A DNA stretch of 64,000 nucleotides from Pirellulimonas nuda (lineage in GTDB: Bacteria; Planctomycetota; Planctomycetia; Pirellulales; Lacipirellulaceae), in NCBI RefSeq assembly GCF_007750855.1, contig NZ_CP036291.1, positions 6,050,905-6,114,904 of the forward strand, in the 5' to 3' direction. Under the pieces are notes generated by a model. It searched no databases. It was not told the DNA's origin and saw only the letters and a list, made by a program, of their open reading frames with translations. The position numbers and the translations under genes are program-made. Shown piece after piece: positions 28,076 through 37,379 of the stretch (position 1 is its first letter; each line of letters starts with the position of its first letter).

Positions 28076-28423
28076 CTACGAAAGGACCGTACACCCCGCG
28101 GGATGGTGCATGGCGCAGCCTTGGTCGAAGGTCACCAGCTCCATTGTCGCCGCCAAGGCAAACGCGGCGAGATAGGCGTCGTTCCAAAGCTTGGGTGAGA
28201 ATGTCTCTCGCTGCGAGAAGGTTCGCCAGTGCTGCTCGATCCCAAGCGGTTCGTCCGCGTAGGAGACCCGCGGGTCGGTATACAGCAGGTCGTAAGCGTC
28301 CCAGGCTTGAGTGAGGGTCAAAGCGTTCTGCTTGAAGACGCTCGGATTTGTCGCCAACCTAAGCAGCCCTTGCTGTGAGCAACGGCAAAAGAAGCGGTCT
28401 CCAGAAGGTCGACGCTCGCTCAA
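28076..28423 (-). pseudogene. N-terminally truncated VapC-type PIN toxin remnant
   Basis: The frame encodes QQGLLRLATNPSVF and LWNDAYLAAFALAATMELVTFDQGC, the middle and C-terminal PIN-domain motifs of VapC-type ribonucleases, including the conserved Asp residues of DAYL and TFD. The N-terminal ~40 residues with the first catalytic Asp (LLDVN type) are missing; the first visible family-like residues are FCRCSQQ, and the only start is a TTG in unrelated sequence. No antitoxin gene is next to it. A dead toxin remnant is the most likely reading. Confidence 0.7.
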
Positions 28424-28459
28424 TGGCGCCGGGGTCGAGGACGCCCCGGCTCACCACAC

Positions 28460-29341
28460 TCAGTCCACCCACGCGTAGCGCACAATACACCAAAGCGCCC
28501 GCAGCGCGTCGCGCATGCCGATCTTCTTGCCGTCGCTCCAGGTGCGGCCGTTGTAGCTCACGGGCACCTCGACCACGCGGCACCCGCGCCTGGCGAGCTT
28601 CGCGGTCAGCTCCGGCTCAAAACCAAAGCGGTCTTCGCGCAGGTTCATCCCCCGCGTGGCGCCGCGGCGGAAGACCTTGTAGCAGGTCTCCATGTCGGTC
28701 AGCTTCAGGCCGGTGGTGACGTTCGACGCCCAGGTGAGCAGGCGGTTGCCCAGCAGGTGCAGCGGGGTGGAGTTGTGGTTCTCCGCGTCCAGGAACCGCG
28801 AGCCGAACACCACGTCGGCGTCGCCGCGCTCGATCGGCTCAACCAGCCGCGCGTAGTCGGCGGGGTCGTACTCCAGGTCGGCGTCTTGGATTAGCACCAC
28901 CTCGCCGCGGGCGTGCACCATGGCGGTCCGCAGCGCGGCGCCCTTGCCGCGGTTGTAGCCGTGCAGGAACACGCGGACCTGCGGCAGGCGGTCGAGCTCG
29001 ATCAGGATATCGCGCGTGCCGTCGGTGCTGCAGTCGTCCACGATCACCAGCTCGTCGCACAGCCCCCCCTCGAGCACGCGGCGGACGATCTCGCGGATCG
29101 TCGTGCGTTCGTTGTACACCGGCATGAGCACGGTGAGCTTGACCGCGCGGGCGACCTCATCGGCGTGTTCTTCCGCGATCGCTTCGGCCAGCGCCGCCTC
29201 GGCCTCGGCCAGCCGGCCGAGCATCCGCTGGGTGTCGCGCTCCGGGCGGAGCGCGGGGAGCTGCGGTGCTTGGGGCTTCACGGCGACGATCGAATCGCCC
29301 TGGGCCGCTTCGTTCGGCTCTAGGTCTTGCTTGACTGCCAT
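28460..29341 (-). CDS. GT2-family glycosyltransferase (dolichyl-phosphate mannose synthase-like)
   Basis: 293 residues. Residues 1-65 form an Ala/Glu-rich extension that may be a coiled coil. The GT-A domain follows with LTVLMPVYNERTTI, VIVDDCSTDGTRD (UDP/GDP-sugar binding) and the DxD-type DADLEYDPADY. Then comes GSRFLD and a C-terminal acceptor region typical of DPM1/DPMS-type enzymes without the membrane domains. It likely transfers a sugar from a nucleotide sugar to a lipid carrier or envelope glycan. The large membrane protein encoded upstream on the same strand (73 bp) may be its partner. Confidence 0.9.
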   Translation of the reverse strand: MAVKQDLEPNEAAQGDSIVAVKPQAPQLPALRPERDTQRMLGRLAEAEAALAEAIAEEHADEVARAVKLTVLMPVYNERTTIREIVRRVLEGGLCDELVIVDDCSTDGTRDILIELDRLPQVRVFLHGYNRGKGAALRTAMVHARGEVVLIQDADLEYDPADYARLVEPIERGDADVVFGSRFLDAENHNSTPLHLLGNRLLTWASNVTTGLKLTDMETCYKVFRRGATRGMNLREDRFGFEPELTAKLARRGCRVVEVPVSYNGRTWSDGKKIGMRDALRALWCIVRYAWVD

Positions 29342-29390
29342 CTAACGCCTCGTGAAACGGAACGGGGTGCAGGACGCTTTCTCAGGGGTC

Positions 29391-29411
29391 GGTGCACTGC
29401 GTGCACCCTAC
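29391..29411. repeat. Short palindrome GGTGCACTGCGTGCACC
   Basis: GGTGCACTGCGTGCACCCTAC is a copy of one arm of the 28-bp inverted repeat at 56933-57003, where the arm reads GGTGCACTACGTGCACCC. Within itself it has a short dyad GGTGCAC/GTGCACC. It lies between the glycosyltransferase and the large membrane-protein gene, right after the stop of the latter. Confidence 0.6.
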
Positions 29412-29413
29412 GG

Positions 29414-31147
29414 CTACGACTCGGTGGATTGGTTCTCGGTACGGGCCACGGGCGCCGGCGTTACCGGGGCGGCCGTCGGGGCCTGCATGGGAAGCGCCGG
29501 CCACTGGCGCGACGTGAGCGAGTAGTGCTCGCCGATGATCCGCTGGTCGACCGGCAGGTAGCGGGGGCTCGCGGGGTCGTTGTACAGGTCGCTGCGGCCC
29601 CAAACCTGGGCCAGCCGGTCTTGGTACAGCAGCGTCCAGCCGGGCGTGCCCGCGGCCGCTGCTTCGAGGTTCTTAACCGCTTCTTCGCTCTCGCGTCCCA
29701 CGAGCACCAGCTCCGGCTCGGCGAAGGCCAGCACCCGGGCGCCGTCGATCGGGCCCGATTTGGGGCTGCGGAACCGCTGGCCGCCGTGCTCGCCGATCAA
29801 GAAGTCGAAGTGCATGTCCACGACCTCCTGCGGGTAGCAGGTGCGGAACCGGCCGTCGAACGCCACCGGGCACTCGGGCAGCGCGGCCAACGCGTACTGG
29901 GCCCAGTTGAACGCCACCACCAGCCGCCCCGAGACGCCGCGCTCGGACATGAACTGAACGGCGTCGACCGGGTACATGTGGCGGTAGACGGGCAGGTCGA
30001 CCAGCCGGTTGCCCAGCGCGTACGACTGGAGGGCCAGCGCCCCCCACAACGCCGAGGCGGCGGTCCACTTGATCCAGGGCGCCAGCCGGACGTCGGGGAG
30101 CGTGCTTGCGGCGGAACTGCGGACGTGGTTGATAATGGATTGCAGGTGCACCGGCAGCCAGAACCCGCACAAAATCGCCAAGAACGAGATGTGCCGGACG
30201 TGCGTCACCGCCTGCCAGGCGACCAGCGCCAAGATGGCCAGCTCGACCCAGTCGCGGCGCCGGCGGGTGAACGCGACGCACAGCAGCGTCGCGCCGAACA
30301 GCAGCAGCATCGGCACGAACACCGGGTCGGTGAGCTTGGTAGAGGCCCACTCGCTGATCTCGGGGCGGGGGCTCCCCAACGAGCGGCGGATCCATTGGTG
30401 CAGACCGTAGCCGTAGGGGTTCGCCAGCGTGCTAGCGGCCGTGGCCGCGGCGACAGCGCCCAGGCCCAGCGCGGTCCGCCACGCGAGCGGCCGGCCCCGT
30501 ACAATTGCTTCCAGAGCGCGGCCCATCAGGTAGGCCATCACGATGCCAAGCCCGGCGACAAAGCCGCCGTGGGAGTTGGTCCACACGACCATCACCACCG
30601 GCAGCACCGCCAACGGCGCCCAGCGGACGGTGTCTCCCGGTTCGGCGTCGGGCCGCTTGAAGCCCAGCTCCAGCAGGTACAAACAGACCGCACAGCACAT
30701 AAAGCTGAGCAGTTGGGGCCGCATGGGGAAGAAGGCGCCCAGGGCGATCGCGACCAGCAGCGCGACCCCCCAGGCGGTGATGGGGGCCACGCCGAGCCGG
30801 CGCGCCGCCAGCAGCATCAGCCCGATGATCGCCAGGCCCCACAAGCATTTGACGACCAGCATCCCCGGCACACCCAGCGTCCGGAACCCCGCGGCGAAGG
30901 CGACTTCCGCTAGGTTTTCGTGGTTGATCCAGGGGTGGTCGGGGGCCGTGAACGTGTGGGTCGCGGTGGCCGGCAGGGCGCCGTCGGCCAGCAGGTCCTC
31001 GCCGTACTGCACGTGCCCCCACAGGTCGGGGTCGACCAGGTTCATCGAGAACGCGAACGCAGCGGCCAGCGCGATGCAGAGGATCGCCAGCCCCGACAGC
31101 ATGCGGAGGTCGCGGTCCGGGGCGGGCAGTGGGGTCGGGGAGGACAT
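29414..31147 (-). CDS. Large multi-pass membrane protein, GT-C-like
   Basis: 577 residues with about ten hydrophobic segments, the first at about residues 16-34. Just after the first TM comes FSMNLVDPDLWGHVQYGEDL, a short periplasmic loop with acidic residues and His, then HPWINHENLAEVAFA. This loop pattern (acidic pair plus aromatic) is what is seen in GT-C fold glycosyltransferases of the PMT/mannosyltransferase type. The C-terminal ~200 residues are soluble (RHMYPVDAVQFMSERGVSGRL and on). Assigned only as probable GT-C-like; no strict motif. Gene 73 bp upstream of a GT2 gene on the same strand, fitting a lipid-linked sugar pathway. Confidence 0.7.
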   Translation of the reverse strand: MSSPTPLPAPDRDLRMLSGLAILCIALAAAFAFSMNLVDPDLWGHVQYGEDLLADGALPATATHTFTAPDHPWINHENLAEVAFAAGFRTLGVPGMLVVKCLWGLAIIGLMLLAARRLGVAPITAWGVALLVAIALGAFFPMRPQLLSFMCCAVCLYLLELGFKRPDAEPGDTVRWAPLAVLPVVMVVWTNSHGGFVAGLGIVMAYLMGRALEAIVRGRPLAWRTALGLGAVAAATAASTLANPYGYGLHQWIRRSLGSPRPEISEWASTKLTDPVFVPMLLLFGATLLCVAFTRRRRDWVELAILALVAWQAVTHVRHISFLAILCGFWLPVHLQSIINHVRSSAASTLPDVRLAPWIKWTAASALWGALALQSYALGNRLVDLPVYRHMYPVDAVQFMSERGVSGRLVVAFNWAQYALAALPECPVAFDGRFRTCYPQEVVDMHFDFLIGEHGGQRFRSPKSGPIDGARVLAFAEPELVLVGRESEEAVKNLEAAAAGTPGWTLLYQDRLAQVWGRSDLYNDPASPRYLPVDQRIIGEHYSLTSRQWPALPMQAPTAAPVTPAPVARTENQSTES

Positions 31148-31649
31148 CGCTGTGGGTGGCTGGGGTCGGCGCCGCCAGGCGGGGCCCCCAGCCGCGGGGG
31201 CGCGCGTCGCCGACTCGAAACCCTACCCCACGCAACCGGCGCAGGAGGCCGATGCGACCAGGTCTTCCCGGGCGGCAAACGGCCCCCAACCTGCGCAGGC
31301 GGCAGAATCGGGGCGATCCGGACCGCTAGCAAGCCAAGCCTCTCGCAGAGGCGCAGAGGCGCGGAGGAAGAAAAGGAGAGAACGCCAGGGGCGCCAAGCG
31401 ATCCTCCCCAAGAATGCGCGAACCTAGTGACGCAGGCATCCGCGCAACTACTAGCGAAATTGAGGCAACGATCGCGGTTTCAATCGTCTCTGCGTCTCCG
31501 CGCCTCTGCCAGAGTATTGCCCTGACAACCCCCGCGTTTCTGCCTTGGCCGGTTAGAGGGCTTCTGGTAGTTTTCCTGCGTTGAGGAAACGCAGACATTC
31601 ACCGGCCTGGGCGGCATCCGCCGCCGGCCGCTTTGACAGGGAGGTTGCG
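31148..31649. other. Intergenic region with CTCTGCG-type inverted repeats
   Basis: About 500 bases without a gene, between the GT-C-like gene and rimI (both starts face this gap). It contains GCCTCTCGCAGAGGCGCAGAG at about 31338 and its inverted counterpart TCTCTGCGTCTCCGCGCCTC at about 31487. The same family occurs again after rimI (32198-32347). Copies lie on both sides of rimI. Confidence 0.7.
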
Positions 31650-32156
31650 ATGATGAACGAGGAGCGCACCCGACTCCGGGTTCACATCCGCTGGATGATC
31701 CGCCGCGACATGGAAGAGGTCCTCCAGATCGAGCGGGGCAGCTTCGAGTTCCCTTGGTTCGAGGAAGACTTTGTCCGCTGCCTGCGGCAACGCAACTGCA
31801 TCGGCATGGTGGCCGAGTGCGGCGAGAAGATCGTCGGCTTCATGATCTACGAGCTGCACAAGACCCGGCTGCACATCCTCAACTTCGCCGTCGGCCGAGA
31901 GGCGCGTCGCAAGGGGGTGGGGGACCAGATGGTCCGCAAGCTGATCGGCAAGCTCAGCAGCCAGCGCCGGACGCGGATCTCGCTCGAGGTGCGCGAGACC
32001 AACCTCGACGCCCAGCTCTTCTTCCGCTCAACCGGCTTCATGGCGACCAGCGTCCTGCGAGAGTTCTACGACGACTCGCCCGAAGACGCCTACCTGATGC
32101 AATACGAGTGCGCCGCCGAGCAAGAAGCAGCCCACGTCCACCGCCTGGCGGGCTAG
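31650..32156 (+). CDS. rimI: GNAT-family N-acetyltransferase, RimI-like
   Basis: 168 residues from ATG 31650, or ATG 31653 one codon later; AGGGAGG at 31638-31644 suits either. The GNAT fold is shown by MIRRDMEEVLQIERGSFEFPW (N-terminal RimI signature with acidic residues), the acetyl-CoA binding segment VGREARRKGVGDQMV, and the C-terminal NLDAQLFFRSTGFMAT, as in RimI where it aligns next to the AxxFYxxxGF motif. RimI acetylates the N-terminal Ala of ribosomal protein S18 in the cytoplasm; related members acetylate other proteins, so substrate is inferred. Flanked by matching inverted repeats on both sides. Confidence 0.85.
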   Translation: MMNEERTRLRVHIRWMIRRDMEEVLQIERGSFEFPWFEEDFVRCLRQRNCIGMVAECGEKIVGFMIYELHKTRLHILNFAVGREARRKGVGDQMVRKLIGKLSSQRRTRISLEVRETNLDAQLFFRSTGFMATSVLREFYDDSPEDAYLMQYECAAEQEAAHVHRLAG

Positions 32157-32197
32157 TTCACCACACAGCCACCGAGGACACGGAGACTTCAAGAGAA

Positions 32198-32347
32198 GCC
32201 TCTCGCAGAGACGCAGAGGAAGAACAACGCGAATGCCCTGGCTCCGACTGCCATTGGCGCATAGCCTCATTCGCTTGGGTTGGTCGTGTGCACTTCTCGC
32301 AGTGTCGCTCTCTTACTCTCCGCGTCTCTACGCCTCTGTGCGAGATT
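32198..32347. repeat. CTCTGCG-type inverted repeat downstream of rimI
   Basis: GCCTCTCGCAGAGACGCAGAG at 32198 pairs with CTCTCCGCGTCTCTACGCCTC and on at about 32316-32347. Outside these are ACCGAGGACACGGAGAC (about 32171) and the counterpart GTCTCCGTGGCC (about 32367). It lies between rimI and the convergent octaheme cytochrome gene. Same family as at 31338-31514. Confidence 0.7.
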
Positions 32348-32389
32348 CTTCGTTAGTTTGCCCGACCGTCTCCGTGGCCTAGTGGCTTA

Positions 32390-34582
32390 CTACTTCGCCT
32401 GCTTGGTTTCTAGCATCCGTTGCAGGATCTGCTTTACGCGGGGGTCGGCGTTGTCGATCCGTTCCATTTCTTTGAGTGACCGCACCGCGGCGTCGAACCG
32501 CTCGGCGCTGCCCGTGGCGTCGTACTGCTTCTCGCGCAGCAGCGCCAGCCACATCCAGTATTCGCTGTCGTCGGGCCGCAGCCGCGCGGCCTCGGCGAAC
32601 GCCTTCTCAGCGGGGTCGAGCTCGCCCGTCAAGAACCGCAGCCGGCCGAGCTGGAACCACAGCTCGGGGCTGTCGGGCAGCATGCCGACGTCGCGCTGCC
32701 GCAGCTCGGCCTCCTCGCGCCACAGCGCCTCAACCTCTTCGGGCGACGCGCCGGTCGATTGCAGCATCGAGGCGAGTTGGTCGCGCGGGCCGCTCAGGTA
32801 GGGCGCCAAGCGGATAGCCGTACGGAGCTGATCTATCGATTCGCTCGACTCGCCCAGCGCCGCCGCCAGCCCGGCCAGGTTCTGGTGGCTGGAGGGGGCT
32901 TCGAGGTTCATCGCTTGTCGCTCGCGGTACTCGCCCAACGCGCGGTCGAACGCCGTGACCTGTTCGCCGCGCAGGTGCGCCGAGGGGCGCCCCGCCAACC
33001 GGCGGGCCGCCTCGGTGCGTACCGCGATGACCGGGTCGCCCAGCGCCGGCGCCAGCTTCTGCGCCAGGTCTTCTTCTGACTCGGCGTCGACCACGCGGAC
33101 CGCGGCCGATCGCACGAGCGCGTGCCGGTCTGCTAGCGCAGCGTCTCGGGCCTCGCGGCTGCGACGCGAGGCGTAGGCGGCCAGGTGCTCGACGGCGGTG
33201 GCGCGGACGATCTCCGGCGTCTCGGCCCGCTCAATCAGCTCGATCAGCAGCGGCTCCGCCCCCGGCTCGCCGAGCCGCGCCGCGTGGAACGCTGGCGCCC
33301 AGTGGGGATCGCCCGGGCGGTTGGGGCCGTACCACTCGACCACCTTATCGGCGGCCCACTGCGCGTCTTCTTCCGGCTTGTCGTGGCAGTTGTTGCAGGC
33401 GTTTGGGATGCCGAACTCTACCGTGAAGTCGGGCCGCGGGTTGCGGATGCTGTGGTCTCGCCGCGGGTCGACCACCATGTAATTGGTCGCCGGCATGTGG
33501 CACTCAACACACTGCGCGCCGTCCGAACCGGCCGGGTGGTGGTGGTGCAGCGGCGTGTCGTACTTGCCCGGCTCGTGGCACTGCAGGCAGAGGGGGTTCC
33601 CCTCGAACTTGGTCTTCAGCGAGTGGGGGTTGTGGCAGTCGGTGCAGCGGACCCCCTTGGTGTGCATCTTGCTCTGCGCGAACGACCCGTAGACGTACAC
33701 CTCGTCCTGGATCTGCCCGTCGGCGTGGTAGAGGCCCGCGTTGAGCAGCGCCGGCTCGTAGGCGTCCAGCAGCGGCGATCCGGGGCGGAAGTCGGGGTGG
33801 ACGTCCACGCGCCGCGAGTGGCACTTGGCGCAGGTCTCGATCTGCACGGTAGAGTCGAGGCTCTTGAGCCGCGCCAGCCCGTACCCGTGGCGGCGGTCCC
33901 AGAACAGCGAGTTGGCGCCGGCGAGTTCGACGTGCAGGCTCCCCGGGCCGTGGCACTCTTCGCAGCTTACGTTGATCTCGTCGAAGGTGGTGTGGTAGGA
34001 GTCTGTCGCGAGGTCGTAGTTCTTCTGCAGGTTGGTGGAGTGGCAGATGGCGCAGGTGCTGTTCCAGTTCTGCCCCACGCCGGTCCAGTGGAGCGGGTCG
34101 CCGGGCAGGATGCGCTCGTCGACCGCGTCTGGCGGGGGGACGTCGAACCACTGCTTCTTGTTCAGGTCCCACGACACCCGCAGCACCTGCACGCGGCCGT
34201 CGGGGAACTCCACCATGTACTGCTGCAGCGGGGTGTAGCCGAAGGTGTACTTGATCTCGAAGTCTTGGAACTTGCCGTCGGGCCCCTCGGTGTTCACCAT
34301 GAAGCGCTTCCCGTCGCGGAAGAACCGCGTCGTGACCCCCGCCTTCTCGAAGACCGCGTCGTTGAAGTCGCCCAGCACGGAGTCGTCGGTCGCCAGCTCC
34401 ATCGCGTGGTCGTGGTGCGAGCCGGTCCACTCGGTCAGCTCCTGCTGGTGGCACTTGGCGCACGCCTCGCGGCCGACGTAGGTCGCCTTGGCGAGGGCGT
34501 CCTCGGGGGCCGCGGAGTACCAGTCGAACCAAACCCCGCCGACGACGAGCAGGCCCAGGGCGATCAAGAAGAGTCGGAGCAC
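32390..34582 (-). CDS. Octaheme c-type cytochrome with HEAT and TPR repeats
   Basis: 730 residues from GTG 34582. An N-terminal hydrophobic segment (residues 2-20) is a signal or anchor. Eight CXXCH heme motifs begin at residues about 41, 177, 207, 251, 313, 332, 358 and 396. They are in the spacing of the multiheme cytochromes that handle nitrogen or sulfur oxyanions or transfer electrons, but no CXXCK is present. Residues about 440-560 are HEAT-like helices (AVEHLAAYASRRSREARDAAL). Residues about 575-725 have TPR-type repeats (LGRLRFLTGELDPAEKAFAEAARLRP). Exported, so it acts outside the cytoplasm. It is divergent from a dehydrogenase/cytochrome c gene starting 209 bp away. Redox partner or scaffold roles are inference. 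Confidence 0.9.
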   Translation of the reverse strand: MLRLFLIALGLLVVGGVWFDWYSAAPEDALAKATYVGREACAKCHQQELTEWTGSHHDHAMELATDDSVLGDFNDAVFEKAGVTTRFFRDGKRFMVNTEGPDGKFQDFEIKYTFGYTPLQQYMVEFPDGRVQVLRVSWDLNKKQWFDVPPPDAVDERILPGDPLHWTGVGQNWNSTCAICHSTNLQKNYDLATDSYHTTFDEINVSCEECHGPGSLHVELAGANSLFWDRRHGYGLARLKSLDSTVQIETCAKCHSRRVDVHPDFRPGSPLLDAYEPALLNAGLYHADGQIQDEVYVYGSFAQSKMHTKGVRCTDCHNPHSLKTKFEGNPLCLQCHEPGKYDTPLHHHHPAGSDGAQCVECHMPATNYMVVDPRRDHSIRNPRPDFTVEFGIPNACNNCHDKPEEDAQWAADKVVEWYGPNRPGDPHWAPAFHAARLGEPGAEPLLIELIERAETPEIVRATAVEHLAAYASRRSREARDAALADRHALVRSAAVRVVDAESEEDLAQKLAPALGDPVIAVRTEAARRLAGRPSAHLRGEQVTAFDRALGEYRERQAMNLEAPSSHQNLAGLAAALGESSESIDQLRTAIRLAPYLSGPRDQLASMLQSTGASPEEVEALWREEAELRQRDVGMLPDSPELWFQLGRLRFLTGELDPAEKAFAEAARLRPDDSEYWMWLALLREKQYDATGSAERFDAAVRSLKEMERIDNADPRVKQILQRMLETKQAK

Positions 34583-34790
34583 GTATAGGAAGCCGGGGCC
34601 GAGTGCGGGGATAATGGGTACTCTAGTCTAGCTCGGGCATCGGATTGGCTACACTGGGGGCAGCGCCCGAGGGTTTTTCCCACGAATCAACGGTATTACG
34701 CGGTTGACGTGGGCAGCGGCGGCGCGGGTATCCGTCGTGATTCGTGGCGCTGGTTCGATTCGCGGGCAAATCTCTTCTAACGGTCATGTG

Positions 34791-37379
34791 ATGACGAAAT
34801 CTCTGCGGCTGGTCGCATCCGGGCTGGTCTTGCTTCTTCCGTCGGTAGCCGTCGGCGACGATTCTCTTCCGGGCCAGCAACTGGCCGAGGGGTTTCGGGC
34901 GGAGCTGGTCTACGAGGTGCCGCGGGACGAGCAGGGCTCGTGGGTCTGTCTTGCCTACGCAGGCCGGGGGCGGATGGTTGCCTCGGACCAGACCGGCAAG
35001 CTGTACCTGGTGACCCCATCGCCCCTGGGCGCGCCGGCGGCCGAGTCGAGGGTCGAGCAACTCCCGCTCGAACTGGGGATGGCCCAGGGGCTGTCGGTCG
35101 TCAACGGCGACCTCTACGTGATGGTCAACAACCAGAAGCCGAAGCCCGCGTCGGGGCTGTACCGGGCCCGCGACACGGACGGCGACGGGCTGTGGGACGC
35201 GTCGGAGCTGCTCCGCGCGATCGACGGCCGGGGCGAGCACGGCCCGCACGCGGTGATCCCCTCGCCCGACGGCAAGCACCTGTACGTGTGCTGCGGCAAC
35301 GTGACCAAGCTGACGGAGTTTGTCGACTCGCGTGTGCCGCGGGTGTGGCAGGAGGACGTGTTGCTGCCGCGGCTGGTCGACCCGATGAAGCTGGCGCCCC
35401 ACCTGATGGCGCCCGGGGGTTGGATCGCCCAGTGCGACCTCGACGGCAAGAACTGGGTGCTGCACGCGATCGGCTTCCGCAACGAGTACGACATCGCCTT
35501 CAACGACCGGGGCGACCTATTCTCGTTTGACGCCGACATGGAGTACGACATCAACACCCCGTGGTACCGCCCCACACGCATCTGCCACGCGGCGAGCGGC
35601 GCCGACTTCGGCTGGCGGAACGGCTCCGGCAAGTGGCGCACCTGGTACCCAGACAGCTTCCCGCCGGCGGTGGAGATCGGCCCCGGCTCGCCCACCGGCA
35701 TCGCGTTCGGCTACGAAACGCACTTTCCCGAGCCCTACCGCAGCGCGTTGTTCGCGGCCGACTGGAGCCACGGGCGGATCTTCGCGGTGCACCTGGAGCA
35801 GTCGCCCGAGACGCTGATGTACGGCGGCACGTTCGAGACTTTTGCTACGGACACGCCACTGCCGACCACCGACCTCGCGGTGAACCCCGAGGATGGGGCG
35901 CTCTACTACACCACCGGCGGGCGCGGGGTGCAGTCGGCGTTGTGGCGGATCGTTGCGGAGGAGCCGGTCGCGGTCGTAGAACCCGTTGATGGGTCGCTAC
36001 CGCGGAGTGACGAGCTCAGCGGCGCAGCTTCGCGCCCGAATGAAACGCTCCTCGGGCCCGTCCGGGTAGAGTTCGTCGGGCCCGCCCCGGTAGATTTGTC
36101 CCCGGAGATGATGCAGCAGGCGTTGTGGCGGATCATACACCTGGCAGCCTTGGGCGGAGAGCAATCTTCCGGGGGGATCGAGTCGGTGCTGCGGGGACTC
36201 AAGGACTCCAGCAGACTCGTCCGTCACACGGCGCGGGTGGCGCTCGAGCGTCTGCCGTTGAGCCGATATCGAGAAGGTCTGTTGTCGTCGCCCCAGCCGG
36301 ACGACTCCATTGATGCATACCTGGCGCTGGCGCGTGCCGGAGACAAAGGGGACGCTCCGCGCGTCTTCGAAGTGCTCTCCCGGCGCGACTGGAACGCCCT
36401 AGACCCGATCGGTCGAACGGCGCTGCTCCGCACCTACGGCGTGCTCATCAGCCGCTACGGCCTGCCCGACGCCAATACACAGGCGGCGGTCGCCGATCAG
36501 TTAAGACAAGAGTTCCCCACCGGTGACGCCACTGTGGACACCGCCGCGGCCGCCGTGCTGATGACGCTTGGCGATGACCCCTCGGTCGCGGCCGTGGTGG
36601 GCCTGCTAGAAAAGACCAGCCTCGAGACCGAGAAAATCGACTACGCCCACGCGCTGACCGTGGCGAAGACCGGCTGGACCCCAGAGCTGCGGCGCCGCTA
36701 CTTCGAGGAGCTCAACGGCCTGTTGGCCTACGCCCGCAACCGCACGATGCGGGGCTACATCGACCAGATCGTTACGCTGGCCGAGGCGAACCTAGACGAC
36801 GCCGGGCGCCAAGCGGTGACCGAGCAGGTCGCGGCTCGCAGGGCGATGCTCACCGCCGGCGACGCGCTCGAGACGCGGCGCGTGGTCTCCAACTGGAACA
36901 TCGCCCAGGCGATGAAGGTCGTGGAGGAAGACAAGGGGCCGCGCGACCTTGAGCGCGGCCGCAAGCTGTTCGCCGCGGCGCGGTGCGCAGAGTGCCACAA
37001 GCACGGCGAGGTGGGGGGCGCGGTGGGGCCGGACCTGTCGACGGTGGGCAAACGCTTTGCGCTAGCCGACCTGCTGGAGGCGATCCTCGCCCCCGACAAC
37101 GTGATCAGCGACCAGTACCAGCAGACCGCGTTCGAGGTCGACGGCCGGGTGCTGGTGGGGCGGATCGTGAACCTGCAACAAGACAAGGTGATGATCTCTA
37201 CCGACTTCACCGACCCGAAGAAGTACGCCACGTTCAAGCAATCCGACGTAGAGAGCCAGCGCCCGTCGCCCACCTCACCGATGCCCAAGGGGCTGCTCGA
37301 CGTGCTGAACAAAGAGGAGATGCTGGACTTGGTGGCGTTCTTGCGTTCTGGGACCGACGCCGGCGTAGATGAGAATTGA
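34791..37379 (+). CDS. PVC-type dehydrogenase / HEAT / cytochrome c fusion
   Basis: 862 residues from ATG 34791. A signal peptide occupies about 1-22 (ends SVAVGDD). The N-terminal ~370 residues form a beta-propeller-like domain of the membrane-bound dehydrogenase type found in planctomycetes and verrucomicrobia (GQLAEGFRAELVYEVPRD-like start, DTDGDGLWDASELLRAI, GFRNEYDIAFNDRGDLFSFD, GGRGVQSALWRI). HEAT-like helices occupy about 430-650. The C-terminal cytochrome c domain has one heme motif RCAECHKHGE (residue about 730), followed by GGAVGPDLSTVGKRFALADL typical of PVC heme domains. It probably oxidises sugars or alcohols in the periplasm and passes electrons to c-type cytochromes. Its divergent neighbour encodes the octaheme cytochrome. 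Confidence 0.9.
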   Translation: MTKSLRLVASGLVLLLPSVAVGDDSLPGQQLAEGFRAELVYEVPRDEQGSWVCLAYAGRGRMVASDQTGKLYLVTPSPLGAPAAESRVEQLPLELGMAQGLSVVNGDLYVMVNNQKPKPASGLYRARDTDGDGLWDASELLRAIDGRGEHGPHAVIPSPDGKHLYVCCGNVTKLTEFVDSRVPRVWQEDVLLPRLVDPMKLAPHLMAPGGWIAQCDLDGKNWVLHAIGFRNEYDIAFNDRGDLFSFDADMEYDINTPWYRPTRICHAASGADFGWRNGSGKWRTWYPDSFPPAVEIGPGSPTGIAFGYETHFPEPYRSALFAADWSHGRIFAVHLEQSPETLMYGGTFETFATDTPLPTTDLAVNPEDGALYYTTGGRGVQSALWRIVAEEPVAVVEPVDGSLPRSDELSGAASRPNETLLGPVRVEFVGPAPVDLSPEMMQQALWRIIHLAALGGEQSSGGIESVLRGLKDSSRLVRHTARVALERLPLSRYREGLLSSPQPDDSIDAYLALARAGDKGDAPRVFEVLSRRDWNALDPIGRTALLRTYGVLISRYGLPDANTQAAVADQLRQEFPTGDATVDTAAAAVLMTLGDDPSVAAVVGLLEKTSLETEKIDYAHALTVAKTGWTPELRRRYFEELNGLLAYARNRTMRGYIDQIVTLAEANLDDAGRQAVTEQVAARRAMLTAGDALETRRVVSNWNIAQAMKVVEEDKGPRDLERGRKLFAAARCAECHKHGEVGGAVGPDLSTVGKRFALADLLEAILAPDNVISDQYQQTAFEVDGRVLVGRIVNLQQDKVMISTDFTDPKKYATFKQSDVESQRPSPTSPMPKGLLDVLNKEEMLDLVAFLRSGTDAGVDEN

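Noticed and set aside
28076-28423. Functional toxin-antitoxin pair
   Set aside because: Toxin lacks the N-terminal catalytic Asp and no antitoxin frame was found on either side.
29327-30913. 528-residue plus-strand frame over the GT-C-like gene
   Set aside because: Gln/Arg/His-rich shadow of the membrane-protein gene; the minus-strand frame has real TM segments.
33185-34588. 467-residue plus-strand frame over the octaheme cytochrome gene
   Set aside because: Val/Arg/Leu-rich shadow; the minus strand carries eight CXXCH motifs in one frame.
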